Source: Primula veris (Eukaryota; Streptophyta; Magnoliopsida; Ericales; Primulaceae). Taken from it: DNA of 64,000 nucleotides. Positions 50,154 through 63,279 of this stretch are shown here, piece after piece. The notes beneath the pieces were generated by a model. The model had not been told where the DNA came from and did no database searches. It was given only the letters and a program-made list of their open reading frames with translations. The stretch is taken from the NCBI GenBank assembly GCA_963682055.1, contig OY821743.1, positions 32,598,702-32,662,701 on the forward strand, read 5' to 3'. Each line of letters starts with the position of its first letter. Positions within the stretch are counted from its first letter, which is position 1. A program made the translations under genes and the position numbers.

Positions 50154-51378
50154 GGGCCTCGTTTGTTTGCGGAATTGTTAATCCCGGGACTATAAGTCCT
50201 ATGAGATTACAATAGTATTAGAAATAATGATAGTATTTCTAATCCCGAAAATTAATCTCATTGGTTGTTTGTTTGAATAAAAGTGAAATCGGACTATTTT
50301 TTAAATTTTATAATTTTACCCTTTCTCTCAACAAATTTAAACAAAAATATAGTCTTGTATGTATCACATGTAAAATAAAATTCACTATTATATAAATATA
50401 ATTAATATATTAAAATAATAAAAATCATATAAGTATTACATATTTATATTTTTGTATTAAATAATATAAATATTTATATTCATATATATATATATATTAT
50501 ATTATAATATAAATATTCATATATATTATATTATAATATAAATATAAATAAATAATATATAATGATAATATATATTATTTTTATATATATATGTAAATAA
50601 AAAAGATGTATATATAATACATAGATATTTAATATTTATACATAAATAATTTAATATATAAAATAATATATATATTATTTATTTATTTATATATATAATA
50701 ATATATATTATTTATATATTTAATATTATTCATATATTTAATATTTATATATAAATATTTATATTTAATATTTGTGTATATTTAATATTTATATATATAT
50801 ATAATATACAGATGTATATAATTAAATATTTATATATAAAATATATAAAATATTTATATATTTATATATATATAATATATTTAATATATATATAATATTT
50901 ATATATTCATATATATATATGTGAATGTGTGAATGTGTGTATACAAATAATATATATATATATATATATTTAATATTATTCATATACATATATTCAATAT
51001 TATTTATATACATATGTAAATAATAAATATGTATACATAATTTATACATATTTGACATATATATTTAATATATATATATATATATGTATATATATAATGT
51101 ATTTAATATGTATATATTAATATTTAATATGTTTAATATTTATATTTTATTTTTTCTAATAAAAAAGTGAGGTTAATTTGGTCATTTTAAACAATTGGAT
51201 TGGACTAAATTCAAATAGCATCCCGACATGGTATTCCAAATACCCATTCTCCCCATCATTTCTAATCTCACCTACATTTCTAATACCATCATTAATACTT
51301 ACATAAACATAGAACTTATGGGTCCACATCATTAATAATCATATCCAACTTCCCAAATACTCATAACAAACAAGGCCT
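50154..51378. mobile_element. MITE-like element with GGCCTCGTTTGTTTG ends and (AT)n core
   Basis: GGGCCTCGTTTGTTTG at the left is matched by the inverted CATAACAAACAAGGCC at the right. AATACTATCATT-like subterminal sequence (GTATTAGAAATAATGATAG on the left, CTAATACCATCATTAATAC on the right) is also inverted. About 680 bp in the centre is almost pure A/T. Flanks CCCTAG and TTAGGG do not give a clean target duplication. Open frames here are repeat artefacts. Confidence 0.55.
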
Positions 51379-52842
51379 TAGGGTAGAAGGTGTTACCGCC
51401 AAGGCACCAAAAATAATAGGGGCACAAAAGTTGTCTTTGCTTATAGTGTATATCCATTTAGTCAAAGACAAAGTAAATATATGCATGAAATATAATTACT
51501 ACATGCAATATGCTTATTGTCACAACCAAAGCTAAACAATACACCATGTTTTAGTCTCAGCAACAGGTACTTAACAACACACCAACGTCGTATTTTTTAG
51601 ATGATATTTAGTTATTTCACTTTGTGCTACATTTTTGTTTAAATTTATATATAGTAATATTATATTTTTATTCTTTTAACTTGTGTAGCACGTCTATCAA
51701 AATGGTTGATTTACTATACCCATTGTTAAGTTTTCGGATGGAAAATATTTATAAACTAGTACAATCTAGTCTATATAGTTTAGAAATTCATCATACTACC
51801 TAGAAAATGTAGAACCTAACCATTTGAACGAGAAACACTTCAAAATTATAATTTTCATTTGCATATTTATTTTTAGCAAGAAGAAAAAAACATCGTTTTT
51901 TCATTAGTTTAGAACTTTGTCAAGTATTATTTCACAAAAGTGTTAGGTTTTTTAAGAAGACAAGACACTAGAAATTAACTTATAAAAAGAGCGAAAAGAG
52001 AAAAAATTGGCAAAGGTGTTTTTATTCGAGAAGTCATTTTGTCTGCCAAGTTTCTTACATTTAGTCGCTTTTTGTAACCTTTCTCTATCCTCAAGAGCAA
52101 CAATATTCTCGAAGATATTTTCTAGAAAAGCTTATTTTCCAAAAAAAAAAAATGTTTCTATCAGAAAATCTTTTCCGAAAAAAATTCGCTTTCGAAAAGA
52201 TATGAAAATCAATGTTTATATATTTTTATTTTTGAAAAATTATCTCGCTAAAAAATATATTTTTTAAAATAGCTTAGAGACTTTTCTAAAGGGTTAACTT
52301 TGTCAAACTGGACGATGTATTGGCTGATCTGTTAATCTACAAAATATATTTGTTGGATTGTAAGTACGTACGTTATTACTCCGAGTTATATAAGCTTAAT
52401 AGTTGCTTGTGATCTAGAGCATAGACAGAAATGTTTATAAAAAAATTTGGTGCACAATATCAATTTTAAACATTTTCGAGTCATTATTTGTGCTACAAAA
52501 GTTAAATTTAACCTTTGTTTTACAAAATTTAATCTTCTAAGTATTTGAGGTTGGGCACAATTTTTTTTCTAGCCCTGGATAACAAAAACGTCCCGACCTG
52601 CCCTCCTCAATATTGCTAGCTAGCTATATACAAAAATAGATAACTACGTGATTATCGTTCTAATATTTCCAATTCACATCCTTTTTTTGTTCCATATATA
52701 TATATATGAGAAGTATATATCGACACATAAAAAAACACACTATGCTTACATTTTAATCATAACCATTTATTACATATGTTTTTCAGGTTTGTGATGGTTT
52801 ATTTGTTTTAGCTAATCTTGGCCATTCATTACATATCCTTCC

Positions 52843-52884
<42 letters not shown>

Positions 52885-54305
52885 AAGTCAAATCAGGTCA
52901 AATGAGTCTGTCCAAATTTGTCATTTTTTTTCCAAAAATACCTCTATAGCTTTATATTAATTACAATAATATCATACTCCCATAAAAATATAAAAATTTA
53001 AAACTAATAAAACTATTTATCTCTCTTTAACAAACAAAAATTCTTTTAAATCTTAAAATATATATTTTTTTTATTATCCACGTATTTAATTATATCATAA
53101 CTATACATATTTTATATATTTTTATTGCATTATGCGCCGCACACGCAACACGTGAGACACGATTACTAGTATATATATATATGCCGCATGATATAAAAAT
53201 CACGTCATCTATTTACAATCCTATCTAAACTTTTAACATAAAACCAAACTTTATTAGTGTTAGCTATCAAGTTTTACAATACAAGATACTCGAGTCTCTA
53301 AATCACTCTATTTTCATTTAAAATATTACATTTAAGATTTTGATATCATGTCAGTGTTATTGGGGACTACATAAAGATAAGTGTCTTCTCAACAAATGCG
53401 GTCACATGCATGAAAAAGTTTAAACTAATAGTTTTGATAAGTTAAACTAGCTAGCCACTTTATATCCTATCAAATTTATCTATTGCATAACTAGCCTAAT
53501 TTAGCTTTTTTTTATATTATGTTAGTCATATTTGGCTAAAAAGAAGATTATCTATACAAGTGTGTTCGCCATAAAAGAGTAAAACGTAAAAGAAATGAGT
53601 TGGCATGCATTTTGAATATTTGTTGAGTTGAGTAGGTTTTCTTAAAACATGCCCAAGTTAAATATTTAGTTAAAACATCTTCTTCTATCCTTCTATCGAG
53701 TTTGTAATTCTTGTGAAAGAGTATCCGTTCACTCTCCGGTCCTTCCTACTTCACTTTCCATACAACATTCTCTCCCAACATTCAAACAAATCAAGTATTT
53801 CCTTCGTCCCAATTTACTGAGGCAATATTACTTTTTTGTTTATCCCAATTTATTAGGGTAATTTTTCAAAATAGAAACTAACTTTTTTGTTAATTTTCAC
53901 CTTTTATCATTTTGCAAACATAAAATAAAAAGAATGAAACAATAAACAAGGGCAAACAAGTCAATTTAAACCAAAAAGCAATGTAATCATCATTTTCATT
54001 TAATATTTGTTACTTTCCGTAGTGTGTTAATAAAATATAACATTCACACAAATCATATTAATAAATGTCAAGGACGTTGGGTCACTCGCACAACTTGTGC
54101 ACAATTTGTGCACTGCATGTAATATGAATTTAATTCATTTTTTTAATAGAAAAAATTGATACATCTCTTTTAATTACACTCCATCGAATGCAAAAGTTGT
54201 GCACAAGTTGTATGTTTACCACATATTGTACACTACAATAAAAAGGTTTCAAGTTTTATTTATTCATATTTTTCTAAACATGTTTTTTGCCTTCGGATTT
54301 TTTAG
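51379..54305. other. AT-rich spacer with one Helitron-like end
   Basis: No gene supported; an 86-codon frame at 52007-52267 shows no motif. 53797-53890 starts TTTCCTTCGTCCCAATTTACTG, like a Stowaway left end, but no right end was found. A (TA)n tract lies at 52843-52880. Confidence 0.45.
52884..53169 (+). mobile_element. Helitron-like 3' end (ACGATTACTAG)
   Basis: It ends with a stem-loop CACG-CAACA-CGTG (53142-53154), an 11-nt spacer ending ACGATTA, then CTAG (53166-53169) and host T. This is the Helitron 3' layout. The last 11 bases and an upstream TTTCCAAAAATACC-like block are shared with 16620-16890. About 290 bp is too short for an autonomous element; the 5' TC end was not located. Confidence 0.55.
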
Positions 54306-54570
54306 GTTGGTGCTGATCCCGATGCATTTGCGCATATGGGACCTACGCAGCCATCGATGAGAGCTTGGGGAAATATGACTTTTGATGAATCTTGGAGGGT
54401 TCCTGCTGATGGTCCATCTTCCTTACCAGTACAGTTCTGGATCATACTGATTATAGGTATTTTTTTTTTCATCTTTGTTTGAGAATTAGCTTGCTAGTAC
54501 TGTTCTGCAGGCCATATAGGAGCGAGATGGAGGCGTCCCTGGGGTACAGTTCATCCACTGTAGGATTTTA
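54306..54570 (+). pseudogene. Relative of the Cys-rich membrane protein at 38.06 kb
   Basis: After an acceptor-like TTTTTTAG the frame reads VGADPDAFAHMGPTQPS, MRAWGNMTFDESWRVPADGP and SSLPVQFWIILIIGIFFF, then stops at TGA 54480-54482. In another frame the sequence continues GARWRRPWGTVHPL-stop (to 54561), matching the Arg-rich VHP tail of the 38-kb copy. A GT...CTGCAG pair around the break would join the two in frame, but the intron would be only about 54 nt, short for a plant. So it is either a frameshifted copy or one with an unusually small intron. Strand and order (segment, span, tail) equal the 38-kb copy. Confidence 0.5.
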
Positions 54571-55544
54571 TTTTTTTGAAAAAAAAAGAAAAAGGTATGC
54601 TATATATTATGTTGTTTCAACCTTCTCTCTCAAAGAGTCTGTTTATCGAGATTACTCATCACTGGTTCGTGTGGAGATTAGTCATCTCGAATAGACTCGT
54701 GTTTGTAATCATTTTCTACGTTCCATGGTAATATATAGCTACTTTTCATCCTTAAATCAGTTTCATAGCATTATTTCAATTCCGATTTCAATTTGGTTGT
54801 CCCGTAATTATGATATGTCTTCTTCCCAACTGAGGTCCCCGGATGGAAAATGTAGAAAAGTATCATGTTTTAAAAACAAGAAGGTACAATTTAGGCTAGG
54901 GATGGGTTGAATTTGGAAATGATAATGTTTTTTTTGGAAGGCTGTGTTTGTATTTTCGAGTTGTTCGATGCTAATAGTGTGGTTCTTAAAGTGCACATAT
55001 TCGTAACATGCCATAGATGAAAAACAATGAACGACCAATGTTTCTGCATTCACCAAATCATATTTTCTTGCGTGTTTGTAGGACGAACAATGTTTCTGCA
55101 TTCACAATTTTCCAGATCTGTACTCCCTGGTGACAATTTTCAGTCACTTTACTACTCTCGTAAGTAACTTAAAACACTTTATGTTCGAGCTCGTACAAAT
55201 TTATTTGTATAACCTATTGTTAGGTCGATTTCTCGTTGTATTTTGTTAATGTTATCATCATTTTTTTCTGCTTTTCATTGTTAGGCCAATTCTTCTTTGT
55301 ATTTTGTTAATTTCTCATTATATCGACTTAGTTTCCAATTAATATTTACGTAAAAATCACTCAAATATAATCATTCAATTAGCAGTTTCTCTCAAATTTA
55401 TCTGTTTCCGAATTAAATTAGCCCCAAAACATAATAATTTTTTTCTTGGATCCTCGTCGACTGCGTCCTCAGTGAACGGCGCCCCATCAGCTTGTCTGAT
55501 TTGCCTCGCCAAAGAACTGCCCCTGGGTATTATACACAACCTAA
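54571..55544. other. Spacer, no gene seen
   Basis: A local duplicate ACGAACAATGTTTCTGCATTCAC / ACGACCAATGTTTCTGCATTCACC lies near 55030-55105. Nothing else is supported. Confidence 0.5.
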
Positions 55545-58500
55545 CAATTTTATTTTTCTCCCCTAAACAAGTCTATTTCATAAATTTTTTTAACAAAGTA
55601 ACGACTTATGTTTACTCCACATGTTTTCTATCATGCACATGAGACGCGCGTGACTTGCACATGAATGCACGCGATATGCCTGTATATATCATGCACAATA
55701 GACAGGCATATCGCGCGCATTCATGTGTTTCAGACCTAGATATCGGCCTATCTGATGTGTACCATTATGCATTCCCTCATTTTAAGGGTCTGGATAGGAA
55801 GTCGAGTGAAGGATCACTAGGGAAGGATTTCAGTATAGATCTATTGAAGGATTTCACACTGCATTTGAGTATTTTCATAAATAGTCTGATTTCTCACTCT
55901 ATCAACCCTCCAACTCCATTATTTTACAACTATTTTCTTTAAGGTTCATCTGGTATTAATTTTTTAGGTATATAGTTAAAATAGTTGATCTGATATATGT
56001 TTTGATTTAAGATTTGAGTTTTAATAACAAAAAGTAAAGTTTATACCAGATCGTGTTTAATGCGGAAGTCAAATCATGTTTCATAAGATCCTAAATAAAT
56101 CAAATATACATCCTTATATTCATGCGGAAGACATAGTTAGTTTTAAGGGTCATCAATAATAGAAAGGAACACTATCAAGTTCTCACAGCAAGCGAACCAT
56201 TGTCGAGGTATTGAGAGTACAAGAATCAAAGAGAATATAACAATGGAATGTACAAAATGTGTACTTAGAAAAATGTGTAAATTGATAGTGCGTAAGTGTA
56301 AAGTTAATGTATGTGTCACAAACTGGATTCAAACTCAAAAACAACAATTAACTGAAACTATCAGTATTGATAAGAAACTGACCCTTGCGGAAAATGTAAC
56401 TTAATTTACAAAGGCTTTTTTTTGTAATCCTGGCATTTATTTATTTTGTCTTCAATCGTTCACTCGTTTTGAATTTGGCCAACAATGCATTATGTCCATT
56501 ATACGAAATTAGAGATACGAATAATGAAAACTAGATACAAATCATATAGTCAAGATTTTATGGATTATAGCGTGCAGATTACACGCACACGCATGTAGTA
56601 TGTGCACTAGCAATAAACCAACTGATCCGATCAATCAATACTACTATAAATGTCGATTAAGAAAATGACACACTATAAGATTCCATGTCGATAGTGTGAA
56701 CTACTTGTGTATTATTTATATAATAATATATAATTCTGGTTGTGCCTTATTCCAATTTCTTACCAATTCTCCACCGTAAGATCTAACCTCTATAGTATCA
56801 ATCGACAAACACTCCATGAAAACGCAAATCTCTATATTCATCCACAAAATAGATACACTACTATATATTCACTTGTGTATGAAGTTCCGAAAAAGGACAT
56901 ATTATTCAAAAAATTCAGGTTGTGCCTTGCCCCAAACTGCTACAAAATTTCCACCCTTATAATTTGGTAAAATGTTACTCCTATAGTGCCAATCATTACA
57001 CAATCCACACGAGATTAACCTAAACCAATCCATAAATCAATATAATACACGCATAGACGCATAGGTATAGACGTTGAAATAATTAAGCTAGGGTTGTGCA
57101 TCACCCTAATTTGTTACAAATTCTATATCCTATAAGTGTAGGGTCAGCCCTTGTATGAGGGATAACATCTCTTTAGCTTAGGTGCCGACAAACGGATATC
57201 TGCCAAAAAAACCCTAATTTTTATTATTATGTAGAAAAAAAAAAGTAAATAATGTATAATTACATAAACTTGCACATTAATATTGTAGTTTGAAGCTAGT
57301 CTAACGGAAAAGCTATTTCCTTTATGCTGGAGGTCTATGGTTCGATACTCACCCTAAAACATTATGGATTTTTATATTTATGCATTGGATTTATGCTTCC
57401 AATTTAGTGTTATCTCTTTATATGTATATATCTATATGAAAAAGTAATAATAAAAAATTGATGTGAAAACCCAATTTAATGTGTTTTTCACCTCAAAGAT
57501 AAGGGAAATGCTAAGCAAGTTTATGTGATTTTACCTATGCAATACTTCATATTCATAGATAAGTTGTTACAAATTCTATATCATATTTATGAATAATATA
57601 ATTATCACAATATCAATCGAAACAACAAAAAATCCCTAACTTCAAAAATATTAAATAGATACATACATACATACATATCTATAAAATTGACGGACCTCGT
57701 AGTGCCATGTGTGAGGGCTACTTCGACAGGGTCGGGTGGTTTATTCGCCATCTCTTTCTTTCTCTCACTAAAATTATCAGTTTTTTTTAGTTTTTTTTTA
57801 TGTTTTACAGTTTTTAGTCATGCATGTTCATTTTTTTCGGTTTTTCTTTTGTATTTTTTCGCTCTTTTCCGGAGGGTTTTTCGGTAAACGGAACCAAAAA
57901 AGTTTTGGTTTTTCGATTTTGGTCTTTTTCGGTTCGATTCGGTTATCGGTTCGGTTTTTTCGGGTTTCCGTCCAGCCCTACAGAAAAGTGTATCTTTTGA
58001 GTCGTAAAGTTTTTGGTTTTGAAGAGATCAATAATTTACCAACCTACAAATGAAAACATACCCGAAAAAAAAATAGATGTCGCCGTATAAGTGAAGGTTG
58101 ATATTTGTCAACCGTAATTTTTATTCTACAATATAGTTGATTCAGTATTGTTATTAACAGAACAATTATTTATCATATTACGTATTTTTATTTCAATCTA
58201 ATGTCATATGTGTAATATGTACAAATAAAATAATTTGATTTATTCATCTTCATTGGAACAGAACATTTGGTTAGCGATCACTGCTTCCATTATCTCTCTC
58301 AAATCGAAAGAATATAGTTGCTCGAACTAAAACAATAATACAAAAAAGAGAAGAAAAAAAAACACAAATGTGTTTTAAATTTTTTTTAAGAGAAAATTAG
58401 ATGTTGAGATAGAAAGTGTGAGAACAAAGACAAGAAAATAAAAGAATGAAACAGGGTTTCGAGGTTGCATGTCTTCTTATATAATGAATATGTAGTATGT

Positions 58501-60675
58501 GAGTACTTATCCAAAATTATCGTTTAATATATGTCACTTACTTACCTAGTAATATAGTACGAGTTTCAATATGGTATCAGAGCCAATGCTAGCGAAGTTA
58601 GTATGATGGTACACATCTATCTAATTATTGATTGCACTTGTAGTATTTCACAGTTTTAGTTGAGAATTATCTCACATCGTTTATGCATTGATTAATGCAA
58701 ATTTTAATATATGCATATCTTCTTATCTACTAATAGATATTTTAGTAGACAATATACGTGGTTCAACATGCATTACATAAAAAAAATTATCATTCTAAAA
58801 TTTTAATTTTGAATATAAAGAATCGGTTAAATAAAAGTGTAACTTAATTACTAATTGTTTTTCATATTCATAGTATTAATCAACTTTGTCTCCGATCATT
58901 CACTTCTTTTAAATTTGATCAATATTGCATTAAGATAGTCGTATGAAATTGGAGATATAAATAATGATAATTGTATACGGTTTCATGAAGTTAAAATATT
59001 TAAAATTGTAGTGTGTGTATTTTAAATAAATTTTCACACAAACATGTAGCAATATGCACGGTCGGCAAAAAAGAACGAAGGAGAGTGGCATGTATTAGTG
59101 TTTGTCATTATCAATTCTTCGGCGATTTAAGATAATTTTCAACATTTTCTCTCACTTATGGGTTGGTTAATTTTCGAGAAGCCCAACAAGAACAATCAAT
59201 AATTGGTGAACGTGACAATCTTACTAACTTAGCTATTATTGGCTCTGATACCAAGATTATGTCCGAATAATTCTCAACGACTATAAATATACTTTGAAAA
59301 ATATGATGTCATCGAGTAAATTTTTGAACCCATGGATATTATTAGATTGTACATGAGTATTTGGTGCACATTTCAATATCATTCAAAAAAAAAAAATAAG
59401 ACCGCAATAGACTGATTTTTTTATTTAATTATTTGCAAATAATTAAATTGCGAGCTATTTTAACATATAAATGAACTGCAAACAACCTCAAAAATAACTC
59501 GAATCAATCAAGAATACTCTTATAAACCCAAAAAGACTACCTTAATCATAAATTTATATTTATGATATGAAAGATTACATATATTATTACTATGTATTGA
59601 TAAATAATTAAGAATGTTATTTCTACTCTTTTACTTGACTTCTTTTAACCAAAGAGATTCTTCTACTGTCCAGTCATTTAAATTTGATAAATCCTAATAT
59701 ATGAAGATTATATAGATTTATCAAAGTAGATATTTTGATAAAAATTAAAATTTCAAATGTCATTGAGGCATTCTTAAATTAAATATCCTCCTATATGGGC
59801 TTAACTGATGGTTCCTCCTTATTGGACCTTAAAAGTTTTAGCCCAAAATTCAGTTAAGCAACGAAATTCTTTAATTTTATGACAATTGAAAGAACTGCAA
59901 TTTGCTCATGTCACGGAGGGCATTGTTCTTCAACTTTGGGGCTATTGAAAGAACGGAGATTTGCTCATGTCACGTATAAGCCCCAAAGGGCGGGCCTTTG
60001 CTTTCCAAATTTTAAAAAGTTCTCGCAGCCTTGATTTTGTACAAATCGACAAATAACCCAAATATTTTCTATTTATTCGATTTATATTGTGCAGTTTTTT
60101 TATGTTAGTATAATATCTAGTCTGGAGTTAATGAAAGATTCATTCGTTATATTATTATAATAAATAATAGTAATCCATTAATAGTAATCCATATTATTGT
60201 AATGAAAGATCCAAATACATGTGTAGTTTGGGTGTGCGCACAATCTATGATTCAAATTGAAATGTATAATGATCCAGTTGAGAGTATTTTTTTTGCTTAA
60301 AATCGAAGAAATAAAGAATTTTTTTTATCAAAGTAGTTCCGAAATTTTTTGTTTTTATTTTCTGGTATACATACTCTTGGCAACCTTTTGGTGCCTTCTC
60401 TCTCTATTTATAAATATTATATACTAGTAAATTATAGGCACACACCCTTTCACTGATGGGGTGGTTTTTTTTAAAAAAATAAATTAAATAGTTAGTTCTT
60501 GACGGTTATTTTTTTCAAATTTTATAAGTAACTTCAAAATTTTACATATATGGTTAATTATTAAAAGTTTTAAGATTTTTTTCTAAAAAAATGGAAGCAA
60601 ATTCAAAAGTAAATATATTTTTCTGGATTCACTTATTACTAATATAATAGATTTATACATATATATTATACTAGC
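55545..60675. repeat. Copy B of the 3.2-kb duplicated block, interrupted
   Basis: 55545-55922 and 57778-60675 match copy A (32460-35714) in order and orientation, with scattered substitutions and small indels. The hairpin (55659-55726), the CGGTTTTT part and the inverted primer-site pair (58570-59250) are all present. The right edge of similarity (ACTAGC) coincides with the Helitron 3' end at 60671. Confidence 0.93.
55923..57777. mobile_element. 1.85-kb insertion in copy B, ATTAT target repeat
   Basis: Copy A reads straight through CCATTATCAG (32831-32840). In copy B the ATTAT is repeated at 55918-55922 and 57773-57777, on either side of AT-rich sequence without a recognisable ORF. The 5-bp duplication fits an integrase- or transposase-mediated insertion. 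The ends (TTTACAAC ... CTCACTAA) match no family I know. A tRNA-like GGTTCGATACTC near 57342 could be a Pol III box B. Confidence 0.6.
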
Positions 60676-60960
60676 GCACGGAGGCCACGCGATGCGTGGT
60701 GTGATTTGTGTAGCAGTGTTACGCAATAAGATTATATAAATATATATATACTAAATTTATATATATTAAATATTATAATTTATGGCCAATTACCTGATTG
60801 TAAATAGAAGAATTTCACCGTAGTATTGTGTGAGATAATAGAGAGAGAGAAAGGTAAAGAGAATAAGAGAGAGATGGTAACCGTGAAATAATATTTACTT
60901 TTATTTTACCAGTTTATTTTATATCATTTTTTTATTTGTAATTTTTTAAACTATCAATAC
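60671..60960 (-). mobile_element. Canonical Helitron 3' terminus, minus strand
   Basis: On the minus strand: stem CCACGC, loop ATC, stem GCGTGG (60699-60685), 10-nt spacer CCTCCGTGCG, CTAG (60674-60671), then host T. These are the diagnostic parts of a Helitron 3' end. The element therefore extends to the right of 60671; its 5' TC end was not identified and may lie beyond the window. No Rep/helicase sequence was seen, so a non-autonomous element is likely. Confidence 0.75.
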
Positions 60961-61783
60961 TATTTTTCAAATATTTGTTTCACGTCGTAAAGGGGGGTGT
61001 TGTTACTTGAAAGTTAAAACAGGCAAGTGTTAGGTTTTGAGTTCGCAAAATTTATATGAATACTAGAAGAAAGAAAAGGCTGTTTAGTTTCGCAGGTGCT
61101 ATCATCCTTTACCAAAAAATGATATTTCATATAAACAGGGAAGTCAAGTTGCAATTCTGGGTTACTCGATAAAGATGAACTGGGTGAAATCTCAACCTCA
61201 ATGTTAAGGCCATAATCAACAAGGCAAACAACATGACATATTTCTTTCTGAAAATGTTTATATACACCATAACATGATGCGATACTGTTGCTTTATATCA
61301 ATTTGGTGTACCCTTCATGTTGTCATTTCATTGTTCTGTATCTAACAATTAATTCACGTAAAACATGACTTCTTCACAGTAGTAATCACGAAAAAATTTA
61401 GGATATATATAGGTCAAAAGAATTGAGAACGTCCTTGCAATATCATAAAGAAATAAAAAGGTTAATCCTAGTTTGAAACTTGAGTAAAAGTGTAGGAATG
61501 CAAGTGCTCAAGAAACCAAACCAGATAGGTATTATACTTGATGTTTATTCTCCCTACTTACACAAGAGAACGGAAATCTAGAAGCATTATTTGTTTTCTT
61601 TTATATTTATGGAGGGGTACTAACATTACAACTTGACTCTAATTTTTTCTACCATATGCAGATTTAGTTGCTCAGTGAAATCTTCAGAAAAAGAGGAAAA
61701 AAAGATAGATCATAAAGATTACTTTGGCATCAGACTACTCCAATAATAAGCTGTTTTCTGATGACATTCAAATGAAAAGTTAC

Positions 61784-62329
61784 CTGCATGTCTGAGGTCC
61801 ACATGATAAGGTTGTCTCCAAGAAGTTGCATGATCAATGTGCTATCCTTGTAAGACTCCTCTCCAAGTGTATCCAACTCAACAATTGCTTCATCAAAAGC
61901 CTGATTGAAAAGAAAACAAGTTTCAACTACTAATCAAGCATCAAATGTGCATGATTGAGATGCATATATATCTTCAGCATGTGTGTTAAACACAAACAAC
62001 TGAGCGAAACAAGGACTAGAAGTCCAGACCTACCATTTCGAAGGGAACTAGTGAACATCAGAGCAAAAGGATATCAAATTATTAATAAATATAAAGAATG
62101 CTCACTTGACAAATACTTGAGAGACTTAATTTTTCTTCTCAAATGGTTAAATGTATCATTCAACATCCCATAATTAAACAGAAAAGTGTCACGTCAAATA
62201 GCTAACCTGTTAAGCAAGACTACAGGCACGATCTGGATAGTTCAATATCTCATAGTAGAATACAGAGAAGTTAAGAGCAAGCCCAAGTCGAATGGGATGA
62301 GTTGGGGCAAGTTCTGCTTTTGCAATATC
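61784..62329 (-). pseudogene. 14-3-3 gene fragment, two exons with a stop codon
   Basis: Exon 62329-62207 (41 codons) reads [20 protein letters not shown] and [19 protein letters not shown], then TAA (62212-62210), then Gln and a GT donor. Exon 61900-61784 (39 codons) reads [20 protein letters not shown] and [19 protein letters not shown]. These are helices 7-9 of 14-3-3, including the ligand-groove [10 protein letters not shown]. The TAA replaces the Lys of the invariant LAKQ. GD replaces the usual RD in LLRDN. Splice borders are intact and match plant non-epsilon 14-3-3 genes, so it was copied as DNA, not from mRNA. The upstream exons (helices 1-6) are not found in the 1.6 kb to the right, and no last exon was recognised. 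It lies on the same strand as the Helitron end 1.1 kb away. Confidence 0.85.
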
Positions 62330-63279
62330 CTGCAAGAAATTAGCAATCAACTTAGTGCCGAGGAAAGAAAAGTGAAAACACTGAATTATATCCCAAAAGC
62401 TCATTAGGGACGAATACATGTACAACCAAGTAAAACACCATTACGAGGACAGAATTATACACTGACATAATAAGAAAAATCTTACAAGTCCTACAATATT
62501 GTGTCATACAATCATCCTTTCATCGACATCCAAAAGGGATATATGATTACTCTATGGCTGACTTAATTTGTCCATACTCAATACAAGAAAGAACACAAAA
62601 CAAAGATCTTGCAAGTCCTACAGTATAGTGTCATAGAATCACTATGTCTTCATATATCCAATTGGGGTATATCGACTATAATGGTCGATGCTCAATAAGA
62701 AGAGTTCAAAGCCATATATCCATATTCCAAACCAAAACTTCAAAATTAAATATGATTCCACAGAGAATCAAAAGGTGAAGCAAACCTTCAGTTCAAAACA
62801 AAGGAACTAAGACATCTTTATATCTCACTAGTCATAAGAATAATTAAAACTGAATTCTTAACATCCAATAGTTTTCTGTACTTCAAAATTGTATATTCTG
62901 AGTTAGACTATAAATAGTTACTAGACTACCCCAGCCCAACAAAAGGTCCAGCATAAAATTGATTTGGAGAAAGACAAATAACAAACCAGGGGCAGGTACT
63001 ATATATAGTATGAATGTTATTCCATAACACGAAACGTGCATAGAAATATATATAAAAAAAAGACCATGCGGGTAAAAATCATCACTGAAATAACAATGCT
63101 CAATTGCTTGATTTCTAGTTTCCTATAAATGGCACTTTTTTCAATTCCTAACTGGAGATAAATCCACACCCCAAGTGTATAATTTTATGAGCTAGATCAC
63201 ATTATATATTTTATTGACCATCACCCTTTCCTCATGTGCATTAGCAAAAGGCACATTTGATGCTTGATTAGTAGTGGAA
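62330..63279. other. Spacer, no gene seen
   Basis: I looked for further 14-3-3 exons on the minus strand and found none. A short repeated phrase (ATCTTGCAAGTCCTACA.TAT.GTGTCATA) occurs near 62483 and 62608. Confidence 0.5.

Noticed and set aside
50822..51058. Tyr/Ile-rich open frames here and at 16895-17204
   Set aside because: Direct products of (TA)n repeats inside MITE-like elements.
53797..53890. Third Stowaway MITE
   Set aside because: The left end resembles CTCCGTCCC-type termini, but no right terminal repeat or TA pair could be found.
57290..57360. tRNA-derived SINE or tRNA gene
   Set aside because: GGTTCGATACTC resembles box B and a weak box A lies before it, but no cloverleaf forms and no SINE tail was found.
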